A stretch of DNA of 29,904 nucleotides, from the IMG/VR virus record IMGVR_UViG_3300003794_000010, positions 1 to 29,904 of that record, one strand, 5' to 3'. The notes below the pieces were generated by a model. It was not told the origin of the DNA. It did no database searches and worked only from the letters and a program-made list of their open reading frames with translations. Source of the stretch: a virus. Shown here in pieces: positions 15,544 through 23,651 of this stretch. The position numbers and the translations under genes were made by a program. Each line of letters opens with the position of its first letter. Positions within the stretch are counted from its first letter, which is position 1.

Positions 15544-16530
15544 TTAGCTCGATGCAGTGAGGCCGAAGAGGTCTGCGGCGATGCCGAGGCCTTTTTCGTT
15601 GCTGACCTTCAGCGTGCCTTCGCCGATGATCACGCCCTTGTCGGCGTCACCGGTCTTCGCGACCTTCGTGTCTTCCTGGATCTTGCGGAGCCAGAGGAAT
15701 TCAAGAAAGTCGGTGTCGAGGAAGAAGGCATTGCGGGCGAGCGCCGCCGTCGACTGGATCGTGCTCGGATGCACCAGCACCTTGCCGAACGGGCCTTCGT
15801 AAAAGTCCGCCGTTGCGATGATGGTGTTGCGCTGCCCCTTCGACTCGACCGAGTAGCGGAACGGAGCGACGTTCGCGTCCGACATGAAGGTCACGAAGAC
15901 CGACTTGACGTAGGCGGAACCGACGACGTGCTTGAACTTGGCGCCGTTGTTGAAGCCCTGCTGCATCACACCGTCCATGATGGCCTTGGTGAATGCGCGC
16001 TGGGTGCCGTTCGTGGCCGCGACGGTGAAGCCGGAGACAAAGCCGCCGTTGGCGCCACCGGCACCGCGGGAGACGTTGCTGGTGATCCAGCTCGGAAGAC
16101 CGCCCAGGCGACGGATCGCGCCGCCGACGGAGCCCTGGTTGGACACGATGGCGAATTCGGTATCCTTGCGGATCTCGACGCCCTTCTTGGCCTTCTGATA
16201 CTTCCGCTTCTGGACCTTGCCGGCTTCGTCCACTTCTTCCTGCGTGCCGGAGATAATCCAGCTCTTGCGCAGGATCTGCGTGTAGTTTCCGACGCGGGCC
16301 GGAGCATCGACCTTATCGAAGTCGTACTCCTCACCTTCTTCGCGGGCGTTGTCGCCCGGTGCGGCAAGGTCGTCGGTTTCCCATTCGGGGTGAACGGACT
16401 TGGCCTTGCCCTTTTCGATCATGGAATAGATCGGGGTGTCTTCCGGCGTGATGCGGGACACCACGTCGGACAGTTCTTCTCGGTTACCGACCGCGTTCGT
16501 CGTGCGGACGGTGTTGGTGATGACAGCCAT
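15544..16530 (-). CDS. Major capsid protein, SU10/DUF5309 type
   Basis: 328 residues with marks of the DUF5309 (SU10 major capsid) family: N-terminal REELSDVVSRITPEDTPIYS, the charged loop after EWETDDLA, the segment TQILRKSWIISGTQEEVD, and the C-terminal part PFGKVLVHPSTIQ followed by DTDFLEFLWLRKIQ. The protein should have the HK97 fold and build the icosahedral shell around the scaffold encoded next to it. An AGGG site precedes the ATG at 16530. The family is found in podophages related to SU10. Confidence 0.88.
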   Translation of the reverse strand: MAVITNTVRTTNAVGNREELSDVVSRITPEDTPIYSMIEKGKAKSVHPEWETDDLAAPGDNAREEGEEYDFDKVDAPARVGNYTQILRKSWIISGTQEEVDEAGKVQKRKYQKAKKGVEIRKDTEFAIVSNQGSVGGAIRRLGGLPSWITSNVSRGAGGANGGFVSGFTVAATNGTQRAFTKAIMDGVMQQGFNNGAKFKHVVGSAYVKSVFVTFMSDANVAPFRYSVESKGQRNTIIATADFYEGPFGKVLVHPSTIQSTAALARNAFFLDTDFLEFLWLRKIQEDTKVAKTGDADKGVIIGEGTLKVSNEKGLGIAADLFGLTASS

Positions 16531-16583
16531 AATAGCCCTCTATGTTAAGGGGTCAGGGATGGACCGTCGGACGGTGAAATCGA

Positions 16584-17567
16584 TCAGAAATCGATGTTCA
16601 TCGCATCCTTGAGCGATCCGGTTCTGGTCAACCGAGCCATCGCATCCTGATTTTTCCGGGCCTGCTGGGCGTTCTGTCCACGGGCCTTGCCTGGCGGCAC
16701 GGCGGGAGGAGCATTCGTCACCTTCTCAAGCGCCTTCTTCTTCGCCCGCTCCGCTTGCATGCCGAGGCGCGCATAGTGAGCCAGCTTGAAGTAGCGATGA
16801 TCGGTAACATCCCGCATTTCCTCATCGGTCCAGCCGAGTTCGCGAGCGGTGGCGAATGCATCCTGGAAGAATGCTTCGCGGCCGTCATCGGTGGCGGTCT
16901 GAGGGAAGGCTTCGGCGAGCTTTGCGCTTTCCGTCGCGAGGAGGGATTCGCGTTGCTCGTTCGTCAGAGCTCCTGAAACCTGCTTCGGCACATTCGCCAT
17001 TTCGAGGATCTGGTTGACGCGCTGAGCCGCAACGTCAAAGACCGCCTTCTGGCGCGTGTATTCGGCAGGGTTCTGCATCGCCAACATGTGCGAAGGCTCT
17101 GCAGGCATCTGACTGATCAGGAAGTTTGCAATTGCAGTGGCCGTTCCGACCACACGGTTGGACATCTCTTCCAGGCCGCGGCTTTTGTTCGCCGTTTCCT
17201 GGGTCTTGAGGCGGTAGTCGCGCTCACGCATGTAACCGAGCTTCAGTTCCTTCACAGGAACCTGCTCGCCGCCCTTGAGCGTCACGAGGGTTTCGTCGAG
17301 CTTGTCGTCGGCCGTCGGTTCCCCGTCGCCGTCTTCATCGCTGTCAGCATCCTCGTCTGCGGAGCCGTCGGACTCTTGGCCGTCGTCATCGTTCTGATCG
17401 TCGGCCGCATCCGTCTCGTCTGCGATCCCGTCTCCACCTTGTGCCGGGTTGGCCTGTTCTTCTTCAGGCTCCCAGAAGTTCAGCGTTTCGGGGTTGTCGA
17501 TGTCCGAGGGTTCAACGGTTTTGCTCCCGCCGAGGTCCGGCAGGTTGGCACTTTCGTTTATGGTCAT
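16584..17567 (-). CDS. Capsid scaffolding protein (327 aa)
   Basis: 327 residues. The first 95 residues are extremely acidic with many Asp, Glu and Gly, the middle (about 110-290) is helical with ELKLGYMRERDYRLKTQ, and the C-terminus is basic, ending SLKDAMNIDF. Such a charged helical protein between portal and capsid genes is a scaffold, which shapes the procapsid and leaves before DNA packaging. The basic C-terminus is the usual coat-binding end. No protease domain is visible. Confidence 0.78.
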   Translation of the reverse strand: MTINESANLPDLGGSKTVEPSDIDNPETLNFWEPEEEQANPAQGGDGIADETDAADDQNDDDGQESDGSADEDADSDEDGDGEPTADDKLDETLVTLKGGEQVPVKELKLGYMRERDYRLKTQETANKSRGLEEMSNRVVGTATAIANFLISQMPAEPSHMLAMQNPAEYTRQKAVFDVAAQRVNQILEMANVPKQVSGALTNEQRESLLATESAKLAEAFPQTATDDGREAFFQDAFATARELGWTDEEMRDVTDHRYFKLAHYARLGMQAERAKKKALEKVTNAPPAVPPGKARGQNAQQARKNQDAMARLTRTGSLKDAMNIDF

Positions 17568-17596
17568 GGTTTTCCCTTGAGGGCTTGGCGCCGGCG

Positions 17597-17833
17597 TTAT
17601 GCGGGCGCTCGATTTGCACCAGCCTTGGCTTCCTCCGAGAGGTGGTTGAGCTTGCTGCGCAAATTTCGGATGGCGCGAACCTCTGCCGCGTGGGCAGCGC
17701 GCGCCTCATGATCTGTCGCCTTTGCATTCACGCAGGCGTTGATGGCGGCTGTCTCGATCTCGTCGAGCAACAGCGTGAATAGCGGATTGTCGCGAAGCGC
17801 GCGGGCAAGAGCGACCTTCTCAGCGTCCCTCAT
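17597..17833 (-). CDS. Small helical phage protein downstream of portal (78 aa)
   Basis: 78 residues, nearly all helical and rich in Ala, Glu and Arg, with a single cysteine. It overlaps the end of the portal gene by four bases (ATGA) and is followed by the scaffold. Small genes at this place occur in many podophages; the role is unknown. Confidence 0.6.
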   Translation of the reverse strand: MRDAEKVALARALRDNPLFTLLLDEIETAAINACVNAKATDHEARAAHAAEVRAIRNLRSKLNHLSEEAKAGANRAPA

Positions 17834-19884
17834 CCTGGCATCCCTCCGAGCTGCGTCGGCATGATGTGACCACCTGAGAGAACTTCCGCCATGTTCTGGC
17901 GCTGCTTCAGGGCAATCTCCTGATCGATCTGGTAGCGTTTGAGGCGTTCCTCCTGCTGGAGCCGCGCCATGGCGATACGCTCCTCGCTCTCGATCTTCAT
18001 CTTGTCAGCGGCCGCATCGGATTGGATTTTTGCCTGCTGCAGCTTCAGCTTCTCCATTTCCGGATTCGGCTTTGCCGCCTCAGCATCCATCATCTTCTTG
18101 ATCTTGGCCTCGTCCGGTTCGGTGAAATACTGATCGACGGATCGCAGGCCTGAAGCTTCGACGAGCTTGGTCAGAGCGTTGTAGACGTTCTTCGGCGTGA
18201 CGAACGGGTTATCGACGGCACCGAGCTGGGCCAGAAGCTTCTCCTGAAGCCCGGTGATCATCTGCATCATCATCATGTCGCGCTCACGGGTGCCCGCACC
18301 GAGGCCGGTGTTGACCGTGACGTCCATGTCGCCGTTCCATGGGCGAGGATCGAAGGTCACCCATTTCTTGCGCAGCCGCACCGTGCGCGGGCGGTCCTGG
18401 TGCTTGATGGTGAGCTTGAGCAGCCCCTTGAACACCCTGACCAGGCCGCGGGCGATGGTGCGCGCCATAAGCTCGGTCTGTCCGATACCTGCCTGTTCGA
18501 ACATTGCGGACGCCTTCGCCGTCATGTTCTGCAGCGCGTCCGGCGCAAGCCCGCTCGATGCGTCGGAAATGCCGGTCACGTCCGACATCTCGCGATCGAA
18601 ATAATCCATCATCTGGAACGAGCTGGCGGCAACGAAAGGCACCTGCGTGAAGCCGAGCGCCGCACGGACATCAACGCCCGCGTTCACCCGGATTGGCTTG
18701 CCGAACGCCGGGTTCAGCACTGCTTCGGGGTTTACCACCGCTGTTTCATCCACGATCGGCTGCGGCTTGTTCTGCCAATAGATGTTGTCCAGGCTCTCCC
18801 GAAGCAGGACCGTCTTGACCTTCTGGCCTTCCATCGTGTCATCGGAGATCGACGTGCCTTCGCGCTGATGCGGCCGGCGCTCCGAGATGATGTCGGCGAA
18901 CGGGACCTCGTCCCATTCCTCGTTTTCGAGCAGATAGTCTTCCTTGATACCGCCGGCGTAGACCATGCGGCGCAGCTCGGCGATTCCGTCGTCGTCCTGG
19001 TCGATACGGACATAAAGCTCGTAGTATTCGATCTCCTGCAGCGACTTCGCGAGCGTGCTGGAGTCGTCGTTGATCAGATCACGGCGCCGGGTGTCTTCCT
19101 CGTCGTCCTGATCGATCGTCGAGCCGGCAATCGGCAGGTTCTCGATCGTGTCCCTGTCGTAACCGAGCGCGACCAGTTCCGACCGACGGAGCCGCATGTT
19201 GATGCCGGTCAACGGGCTTTCGACGATATCCAGCGCGTCGGGATGAACAAGCAACTGCTCCGGCGGCACCGCGCCAAGGCGGGTTCGGCCCTTTTCGCAC
19301 CGCTTGCGGATCTTCACGTCATACACGGTCTGTGGCTGCGGCGGCTGGCCGTCACCGGCATCCATCATCTCGACGCGCGTTTCCTGCTCCAGCACCGTCA
19401 CGTCGTCGTCTGCGACCAGTTGCACCAGCGACATTTCGTCGAGGCCCGTGTGCTTCGTGACCGAGACGAAAGCCTTCTTCTCGAACCACCAGCGAATGAT
19501 ACCATTGCGGAGCTTCAGCGCGTCGTGGATCGCATCCTCAACCGCCTCGTATCCATCGCTCTCCGGGAATACCACGTTGCTGATGTAGTCGGTCGCCTGC
19601 TCTGCAAACGGTTCGTCGCCCTCGGCAACCGGCTGATACTCGGCAATTCTGTCATTGCCCAGGATCGTGCGGACCAGCGACGGCAGCACCTTCTTCACAT
19701 GGGCGCGCACGTCACGGCTGACGACTTTGGAGCGGCCGTCTGTGACCGGAACATCATCCATCTGGCCGTCAAAATATTCTGTCGCCTTGTCGCGATCGAT
19801 CGACAACTGCTCGCGATAGCTTTCGCACTCCTTGACCAGGTTCGCGATTGTCGGGGTCAGATTGTCTTTCTCGGTCTCAGCCAT
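17830..19884 (-). CDS. Portal protein, P22-like (684 aa)
   Basis: 684 residues from the ATG at 19884, which overlaps the large terminase stop (TGATG); the upstream ATG at 19914 lies inside that gene. The N-terminal YFDGQMDDVPVTDGRSKVV, the acidic parts, DALKLRNGIIRWWFEKK, DLINDDSSTLAKS, SDVTGISDASSGLAPDALQ, and a long helical C-terminal region with EERIAMARLQQEERLKRY fit the large portal of P22-type phages (P22 gp1, 725 residues). Twelve copies should form the DNA channel and dock the terminase. The C-terminal coiled coil may form the barrel inside the head. Confidence 0.85.
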   Translation of the reverse strand: MAETEKDNLTPTIANLVKECESYREQLSIDRDKATEYFDGQMDDVPVTDGRSKVVSRDVRAHVKKVLPSLVRTILGNDRIAEYQPVAEGDEPFAEQATDYISNVVFPESDGYEAVEDAIHDALKLRNGIIRWWFEKKAFVSVTKHTGLDEMSLVQLVADDDVTVLEQETRVEMMDAGDGQPPQPQTVYDVKIRKRCEKGRTRLGAVPPEQLLVHPDALDIVESPLTGINMRLRRSELVALGYDRDTIENLPIAGSTIDQDDEEDTRRRDLINDDSSTLAKSLQEIEYYELYVRIDQDDDGIAELRRMVYAGGIKEDYLLENEEWDEVPFADIISERRPHQREGTSISDDTMEGQKVKTVLLRESLDNIYWQNKPQPIVDETAVVNPEAVLNPAFGKPIRVNAGVDVRAALGFTQVPFVAASSFQMMDYFDREMSDVTGISDASSGLAPDALQNMTAKASAMFEQAGIGQTELMARTIARGLVRVFKGLLKLTIKHQDRPRTVRLRKKWVTFDPRPWNGDMDVTVNTGLGAGTRERDMMMMQMITGLQEKLLAQLGAVDNPFVTPKNVYNALTKLVEASGLRSVDQYFTEPDEAKIKKMMDAEAAKPNPEMEKLKLQQAKIQSDAAADKMKIESEERIAMARLQQEERLKRYQIDQEIALKQRQNMAEVLSGGHIMPTQLGGMPG

Positions 19885-21263
19885 CAAACAACCTTCTGCG
19901 GTGTGAAGTCCCATGAGCCGGCGGTCGGCTTTACGATGGCCTTGCGCAGCATCATGAGCGCGTACCGAGACGCGGAAATTGTATCGTCACGCTCTTTGAC
20001 GACCTTGCCGTCCTTACGATGGTAAAGGCGACGTTCCTCAAGCCAGGCGCCACAGGTGCGGAACACCTTGAACCGGCCAGTCTGCATTCGATCGAGCATG
20101 TCCATCAGGCCCGCCTCTACGCTGTTCGAGCCGTCCAGAAACGTTGCGCGCTCCGGCAGCATCTTCAGGCCCTGCGCCCTGTATTGTGTCGCGAGGTTCT
20201 CGCCGGCAGCCGTGTCATTGTTCCCGTCATGCGGCCAGGCCCACGGCATCCATATGCCCCAAGGCTTCAGCGCCGCGGCATGCAAGATCGGTGTAGCCTG
20301 CCTCTGGCGATAATCCCGCGTCAGGTAGACGATGTCGCTGTCCCGGTCCCAGGCTAGACTTGCTGCCGCCGTTGGGTGGTCCCATCCGAAGTCCAGTCCG
20401 CCGATCTGCGGCCAGTGCTTCGGGATGAGGAACGGATCAACGACAATGTCCTCTTCCAGGATCGGGAAGATCAGACCGGAGCCGAGCGTCGGAACGCCCT
20501 TCGTTCGCGCGTCGCGCTCGTGCGCCGGATAGCTGGCAATGATGCGCTTTCTGTCCTCTGGCGTGTAATGCTCGGCGTCCTCGATCGTCATGGTGATCAC
20601 CCGACGATGCTCCGATGCCTCCAGCAGATACCGGGCGACGACCGCGCTCATCCCCTTGAGCGGCGTGAACGTGACGGCGATCAACCCGCCCGTTGCGTTC
20701 GTTCTCGTGATCCCCTCAAAGTACACGTCTTCCGGTGGCTCCTCGTCAAACCAGACGTAATCGACCGTGTTGGCCTGCCATTTGCCGCGGCCCTGCTCAT
20801 AGGCCTTGAAGAGCAGCGTCGATGATCCACCCGACGCATGCCGAACGGTGACGCTATCGAGTGCGCCAGAAACGCCCGACCGGCGCGTGGTGGCGATGAT
20901 GTCAGCCTTTGGGATGTAGCCGGTGCCCCACTCCTCCTCGTTCATCGGAGGGCCGATGAGCAGCCGCTGCACACCGTCGCGCGTCAGTTCGTAGGACTCG
21001 GAGCCGGCCAGCATCACGATCGGCTTGTTGAACCGCTTGCCGTTCCACCCTTCCGGATATCGGCCCGTCAGGTGCATCGCGGCTTCGGCAGCACCGGCCA
21101 GCGTCTTACCAAGCTGGTTGCCGGCCATGAACAGGCGCTCGCGATAGGCAGCGCCGGCTAGGTGGAATTCCTTCTGCTTTGCGTACGGCCTGTAGGAAGC
21201 GAGGCGATTAGTGCGCCGTCTCCGGTCCATCTCTGCCAGTAGCTCGGCCTGCTCCCTCAGCAT
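19884..21263 (-). CDS. terL: Terminase large subunit
   Basis: 459 residues from the ATG at 21263. Walker A is AGNQLGKT (47-54), Walker B is YVWFDEE (169-175) with catalytic Glu next to Asp173, and the nuclease centre starts at GGLDFGWDHP (Asp291). The protein pumps DNA into the head and cuts it. The start is uncertain: ATGs at 21320, 21287 and 21230 are also in frame, and longer ones overlap the small subunit by up to 113 bases. No strong ribosome site is seen for any of them, so coupling to the small subunit is likely. Confidence 0.92.
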   Translation of the reverse strand: MLREQAELLAEMDRRRRTNRLASYRPYAKQKEFHLAGAAYRERLFMAGNQLGKTLAGAAEAAMHLTGRYPEGWNGKRFNKPIVMLAGSESYELTRDGVQRLLIGPPMNEEEWGTGYIPKADIIATTRRSGVSGALDSVTVRHASGGSSTLLFKAYEQGRGKWQANTVDYVWFDEEPPEDVYFEGITRTNATGGLIAVTFTPLKGMSAVVARYLLEASEHRRVITMTIEDAEHYTPEDRKRIIASYPAHERDARTKGVPTLGSGLIFPILEEDIVVDPFLIPKHWPQIGGLDFGWDHPTAAASLAWDRDSDIVYLTRDYRQRQATPILHAAALKPWGIWMPWAWPHDGNNDTAAGENLATQYRAQGLKMLPERATFLDGSNSVEAGLMDMLDRMQTGRFKVFRTCGAWLEERRLYHRKDGKVVKERDDTISASRYALMMLRKAIVKPTAGSWDFTPQKVV

Positions 21264-21597
21264 CAAGGAAAGGTCGGATCGCGGCATCAAGGGTCCGGAT
21301 GCGCTCAAGGAGCTGCTCATCCGTCAGGTCATCCATCTGGTTGATGTTTACGTTCAGGTCCTTCGGCATCAGAGACGCCACGACCTTCAAGAAATCCTGC
21401 GGGCGCTTCTCGATCACCGTCTGGATTGCCGCCGGCCCCTGGCTCTCCCAGGCGGCCAGCAGATCCTCTATAAAGGCCTCGCCCAGCTTGCTACGGGCAC
21501 CCTTGGGCCTCCCCGGGTTACCAGGCTTGAACTGGTACTCGACGGGCGGCTTTCCCTTACCCGTTTCCTTCCCGTTTTTTCGGGGATCGTCAGCCAC
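21208..21597 (-). CDS. terS: Terminase small subunit, DUF5681-like
   Basis: 129 residues. The N-terminus contains YQFKPGNPGRPKGARSK, the mark of the DUF5681 family, which is found just before phage large terminases; it is followed by a helical part with AFIEDLLAAWE and KRPQDFLKVVASLMP. It should recognise the packaging site and guide the large subunit. The start is GTG at 21597 with GAGAGG six bases upstream; there is no in-frame ATG earlier. It is the first gene of the head operon. Confidence 0.82.
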   Translation of the reverse strand: MADDPRKNGKETGKGKPPVEYQFKPGNPGRPKGARSKLGEAFIEDLLAAWESQGPAAIQTVIEKRPQDFLKVVASLMPKDLNVNINQMDDLTDEQLLERIRTLDAAIRPFLDAEGAGRATGRDGPETAH

Positions 21598-21633
21598 TTG
21601 GGCCTCTCAATTCGCGAGGGGGTGCGGATATCT

Positions 21634-21693
21634 CATGGTTGCTCCCCGATAGACATGCAACCTAATTTGTGGTGATCTACCCGGACAACCATG
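21634..21693. repeat. Inverted repeat in the divergent terS / moron intergenic region
   Basis: CATGGTTG (21634-21641) and CAACCATG (21686-21693) form a perfect 8-base inverted repeat 44 bases apart, in the 106-base region between the small terminase (leftward) and the secreted protein gene (rightward). It may be a pair of binding sites for a regulator of both units. The distance is too long for a simple hairpin. Confidence 0.4.
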
Positions 21694-21703
21694 GGGGAAT
21701 CTG

Positions 21704-21961
21704 ATGAAGTATACGACTTTCGTCCTCGGTGCCTTGGCAGCCGTTGCAATTCAGTTTTCAGCATCCGCGGCGGATCTCACTCCACCCCGCGCCAAAGAGT
21801 CATCCGACGGTATTAGCAAAGCGCGTACCGGGGTTTGTAATCCGCCGGCCAGATACAAAGAATGCAAAGGCAAAGGGTTCAGCAGCAACGTAACGGAATG
21901 CTGCCGAAATACCGATACCTGCGGATACGGGGCTTCGGGTTATCCAATCTGCATGCCGTGA
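21704..21961 (+). CDS. Secreted small cysteine-rich protein (85 aa)
   Basis: 85 residues. The N-terminus is a Sec signal peptide (about 1-22, cleavage after SASA). The mature part of about 63 residues has six cysteines (45, 54, 66, 67, 73, 83), a number that allows three disulfides, and many Gly, Lys and Tyr. There is no anchor, so the product should be released to the periplasm or outside. GGGGGA is present as ribosome site. It is the first gene of a plus-strand block. Function unknown; a moron acting on the host envelope or on surroundings is possible. Confidence 0.65.
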   Translation: MKYTTFVLGALAAVAIQFSASAADLTPPRAKESSDGISKARTGVCNPPARYKECKGKGFSSNVTECCRNTDTCGYGASGYPICMP

Positions 21962-21998
21962 CATTGTCGGCTTGATCATCGTCGCTCAGGAGGGCGGA

Positions 21999-22301
21999 AT
22001 GAACGATAATACAGATGCAGTGAACGAGCTATCTTTAGGGGGCGTCGGAGGAATTCCTAAGCGCCCTCAACTCATCACCAGCTACGTGCCCGGCCCCGCT
22101 GGCGACGGAAAGGCAACTCTGTACATAGGCGGCTCGACAATCAAAGTCACTGGCATCACTAGCGTCGACGTTTTCCAATTCTCGGAGCACGACCGGCGCC
22201 TTTGGTTAAACATCCAGTCGAGAGATGGCAACGGAGGCGAATATATCCTCGGTAGCGACGACAGTTGTCACTTTGGGATGGCCCGTTCGGTTCCGCTGTA
22301 G
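21999..22301 (+). CDS. Hypothetical protein of plus-strand block (100 aa)
   Basis: 100 residues with no signal peptide or membrane segment. The N-terminal 35 residues look flexible, the rest alternates strand-like pieces (KATLYIGGSTIKVTG, then RLWLNIQSRDGNG). The ATG at 21999 has AGGAGGGCGG just ahead, better than the ATG at 21972. It follows the cysteine-rich gene by 37 bases. No family recognised. Confidence 0.55.
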   Translation: MNDNTDAVNELSLGGVGGIPKRPQLITSYVPGPAGDGKATLYIGGSTIKVTGITSVDVFQFSEHDRRLWLNIQSRDGNGGEYILGSDDSCHFGMARSVPL

Positions 22302-22418
22302 GCGTTGGTTCAACAATGAAGCGAAGCATGAGGCTCACTTCATCCGTGGCCATGTGCGGACTTCTCATGCCGGGCGTTGTTCAGGACAGGCATGGGCTAA
22401 CCTTAGGAGGAAGACAAC

Positions 22419-22598
22419 ATGCGAATGCGAGTAACCATCAGAGACACGAAGAATCCCGACAGATCCGTGGTGCTGGAATTTTCGGCATCCGAGGAGAGGG
22501 ATATAGCCGCGAACGTCAAAGCCGCCGGTGACAATTTCCGTATGGAATACCCAGACGTGCCATTCGACGACAAGATGATCTCTCTCGACAAAGCGTGA
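22419..22598 (+). CDS. Small protein of plus-strand block (59 aa)
   Basis: 59 residues, beginning MRMRVTIRDTKNPD and ending MISLDKA. It is charged and looks like a short strand-helix-strand fold. A textbook ribosome site (AGGAGGA, 22406-22412) precedes the ATG, which decides for this frame over a longer overlapping one. No motif recognised. A GC hairpin follows its stop. Confidence 0.65.
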   Translation: MRMRVTIRDTKNPDRSVVLEFSASEERDIAANVKAAGDNFRMEYPDVPFDDKMISLDKA

Positions 22599-22612
22599 TA
22601 TGAACTGCCGAA

Positions 22613-22628
22613 CCGGGCCTTCGCCCGG
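22613..22628 (+). terminator. GC hairpin after the 59-aa gene
   Basis: CCGGGC (22613-22618) and GCCCGG (22623-22628) form a perfect 6-base stem with a four-base loop, 15 bases after the stop codon. No T-run follows, so it is at best a weak or Rho-assisted terminator, or a stabilising end. Confidence 0.35.
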
Positions 22629-22812
22629 CACACCTTATCGGGTATGAGGGAGCATTACAGACTCACGCCGCTAAACATTCGGCGGCGGAGGTACAGTAAT
22701 TTGCTCCGCGGTTGCGGCGGCGCTCTGTGGACTACTGTGGGCATCTTATTCCCTATTGCCGAATCAGCCGTGCAAGTGGTTGCGTGTCCTCCCAACTGGA
22801 GGAGATGTAACG

Positions 22813-23022
22813 ATGTGGCTCGCGCTTATTTCGATCACCGGCACCAACATGTTTGTGAATATCAACCGGGTTGGCGGAATTTGGGAACAATCAGATAGGA
22901 GCGCCAAGCTTCTGATCGATGGAGAAGAGGTTTACGTCCGCGACAACTATTCAACAATCGTTGCCGCGATTAAGACCGCTCAGCCTTTTCTTAACCCATA
23001 TTCCGCCAATCACGAGAGCTGA
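22813..23022 (+). CDS. FlbD-like mini-protein (69 aa)
   Basis: 69 residues. The pattern TGTNMFVNINRVGGIWEQ, a polar turn, LLIDGEEVYVRD, then STIVAAIKTA repeats the small FlbD-type layout (T/NG, N-I-D-x-I, a two-stranded DG-turn, ending in a V-x-D/E-helix). FlbD proteins in flagellar clusters are of similar size; here the gene is phage cargo and no flagellar gene is near. The ATG at 22813 has GGAGGAG eight bases upstream. The relation is my reading of the pattern, so treat it as tentative. Confidence 0.6.
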   Translation: MWLALISITGTNMFVNINRVGGIWEQSDRSAKLLIDGEEVYVRDNYSTIVAAIKTAQPFLNPYSANHES

Positions 23023-23044
23023 GCCGGGCCGCAAAGCCCGGCTC
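23021..23044 (+). terminator. Hairpin terminator after the FlbD-like gene
   Basis: GAGCCGGGC (23021-23029) pairs perfectly with GCCCGGCTC (23036-23044) around a six-base loop, starting on the stop codon. There is no clear T-run after it, yet the stem is strong (nine pairs). From here to 23317 (about 270 bases) I see no convincing gene; the stretch should hold the leader of the next gene. Confidence 0.5.
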
Positions 23045-23317
23045 CATTGGTGAGTGTTGAACGCCTGACATGCATCACCTTTGCCGGTCTGTGCGGCCGT
23101 GGCAATCTACGTGTGACAACAGATAGGGGTGGCCCGTATGCCGATGCAATCTCGCTGGCAGGCCCCGGTTAGCATCTAAGCCAAGCTCTTTCGGCGAAGA
23201 CCGACACAATCGACGGGATCGAAATATGTGAGCGCTTGAATAACTAAAGTCTTCGTCTCATCTAAGACTGCGCTTTCGCCAAAAGGGCGTCAAAGCCCGG
23301 CCAAATGGAGGATCAAC

Positions 23318-23563
23318 ATGGCAATCACCCCGGTTCGGCTCACGGTAAAGTCACCATTCCAAAGAGATGGGCACGCGATCGATGCTGCCGACTATGCCGG
23401 GCGAGAAATTTCTCGTCCTGATGTTAACTCCTCTGGCGGCCTAAAGACAACCTACCTGTTAAACGCCGTGGTACCAGTTCGGCAAGACACAGCCATCAGC
23501 AACATGGGTTTAGAACTGGACGTCACCGATCTTGTCGATTCCGGCCAAATCGAGGTGCTTTGA
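23318..23563 (+). CDS. Hypothetical protein of plus-strand block (81 aa)
   Basis: 81 residues, no membrane segment. Short hydrophobic strands (VRLTVKSPF, LLNAVVPVR) and an acidic helix toward the end (LELDVTDLVDSGQIEVL). A GGAGG site precedes the ATG at 23318. The region before it (23045-23317) lacks other genes and may hold a promoter. No family recognised. Confidence 0.6.
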   Translation: MAITPVRLTVKSPFQRDGHAIDAADYAGREISRPDVNSSGGLKTTYLLNAVVPVRQDTAISNMGLELDVTDLVDSGQIEVL

Positions 23564-23651
23564 CCGCGCCGCTCCGCTGCTTAGAGGCTTCGCCTTTTCA
23601 TTGAGGACGAGTGCCACTGGCGCGCGCCCAATTCCGGCCGGCGGGAAGGCA

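Noticed and set aside
15529-16548. Plus-strand frame opposite the capsid gene
   Set aside because: Antisense shadow of the DUF5309 capsid gene, whose motifs are clear.
18400-20025. Long plus-strand frame (541 aa) opposite portal and terminase
   Set aside because: It lies fully antisense to the well-supported portal gene, has a Arg/His/Asp-rich composition typical of GC-rich shadow frames, and no domain or ribosome site.
22265-22531. Frame beginning near 22318 with a signal-like start
   Set aside because: Overlaps the 59-aa gene with the strong AGGAGGA site; the remainder of the frame is a basic out-of-frame translation of it.
22644-22898. 84-aa plus-strand frame
   Set aside because: Basic, Trp/Cys-rich shadow that overlaps the better supported gene at 22813; no ribosome site.
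23113-23122. Third copy of the operator-like core (GTGACAACAG)
   Set aside because: One mismatch at the edge, no palindrome around it and no promoter match; probably chance.
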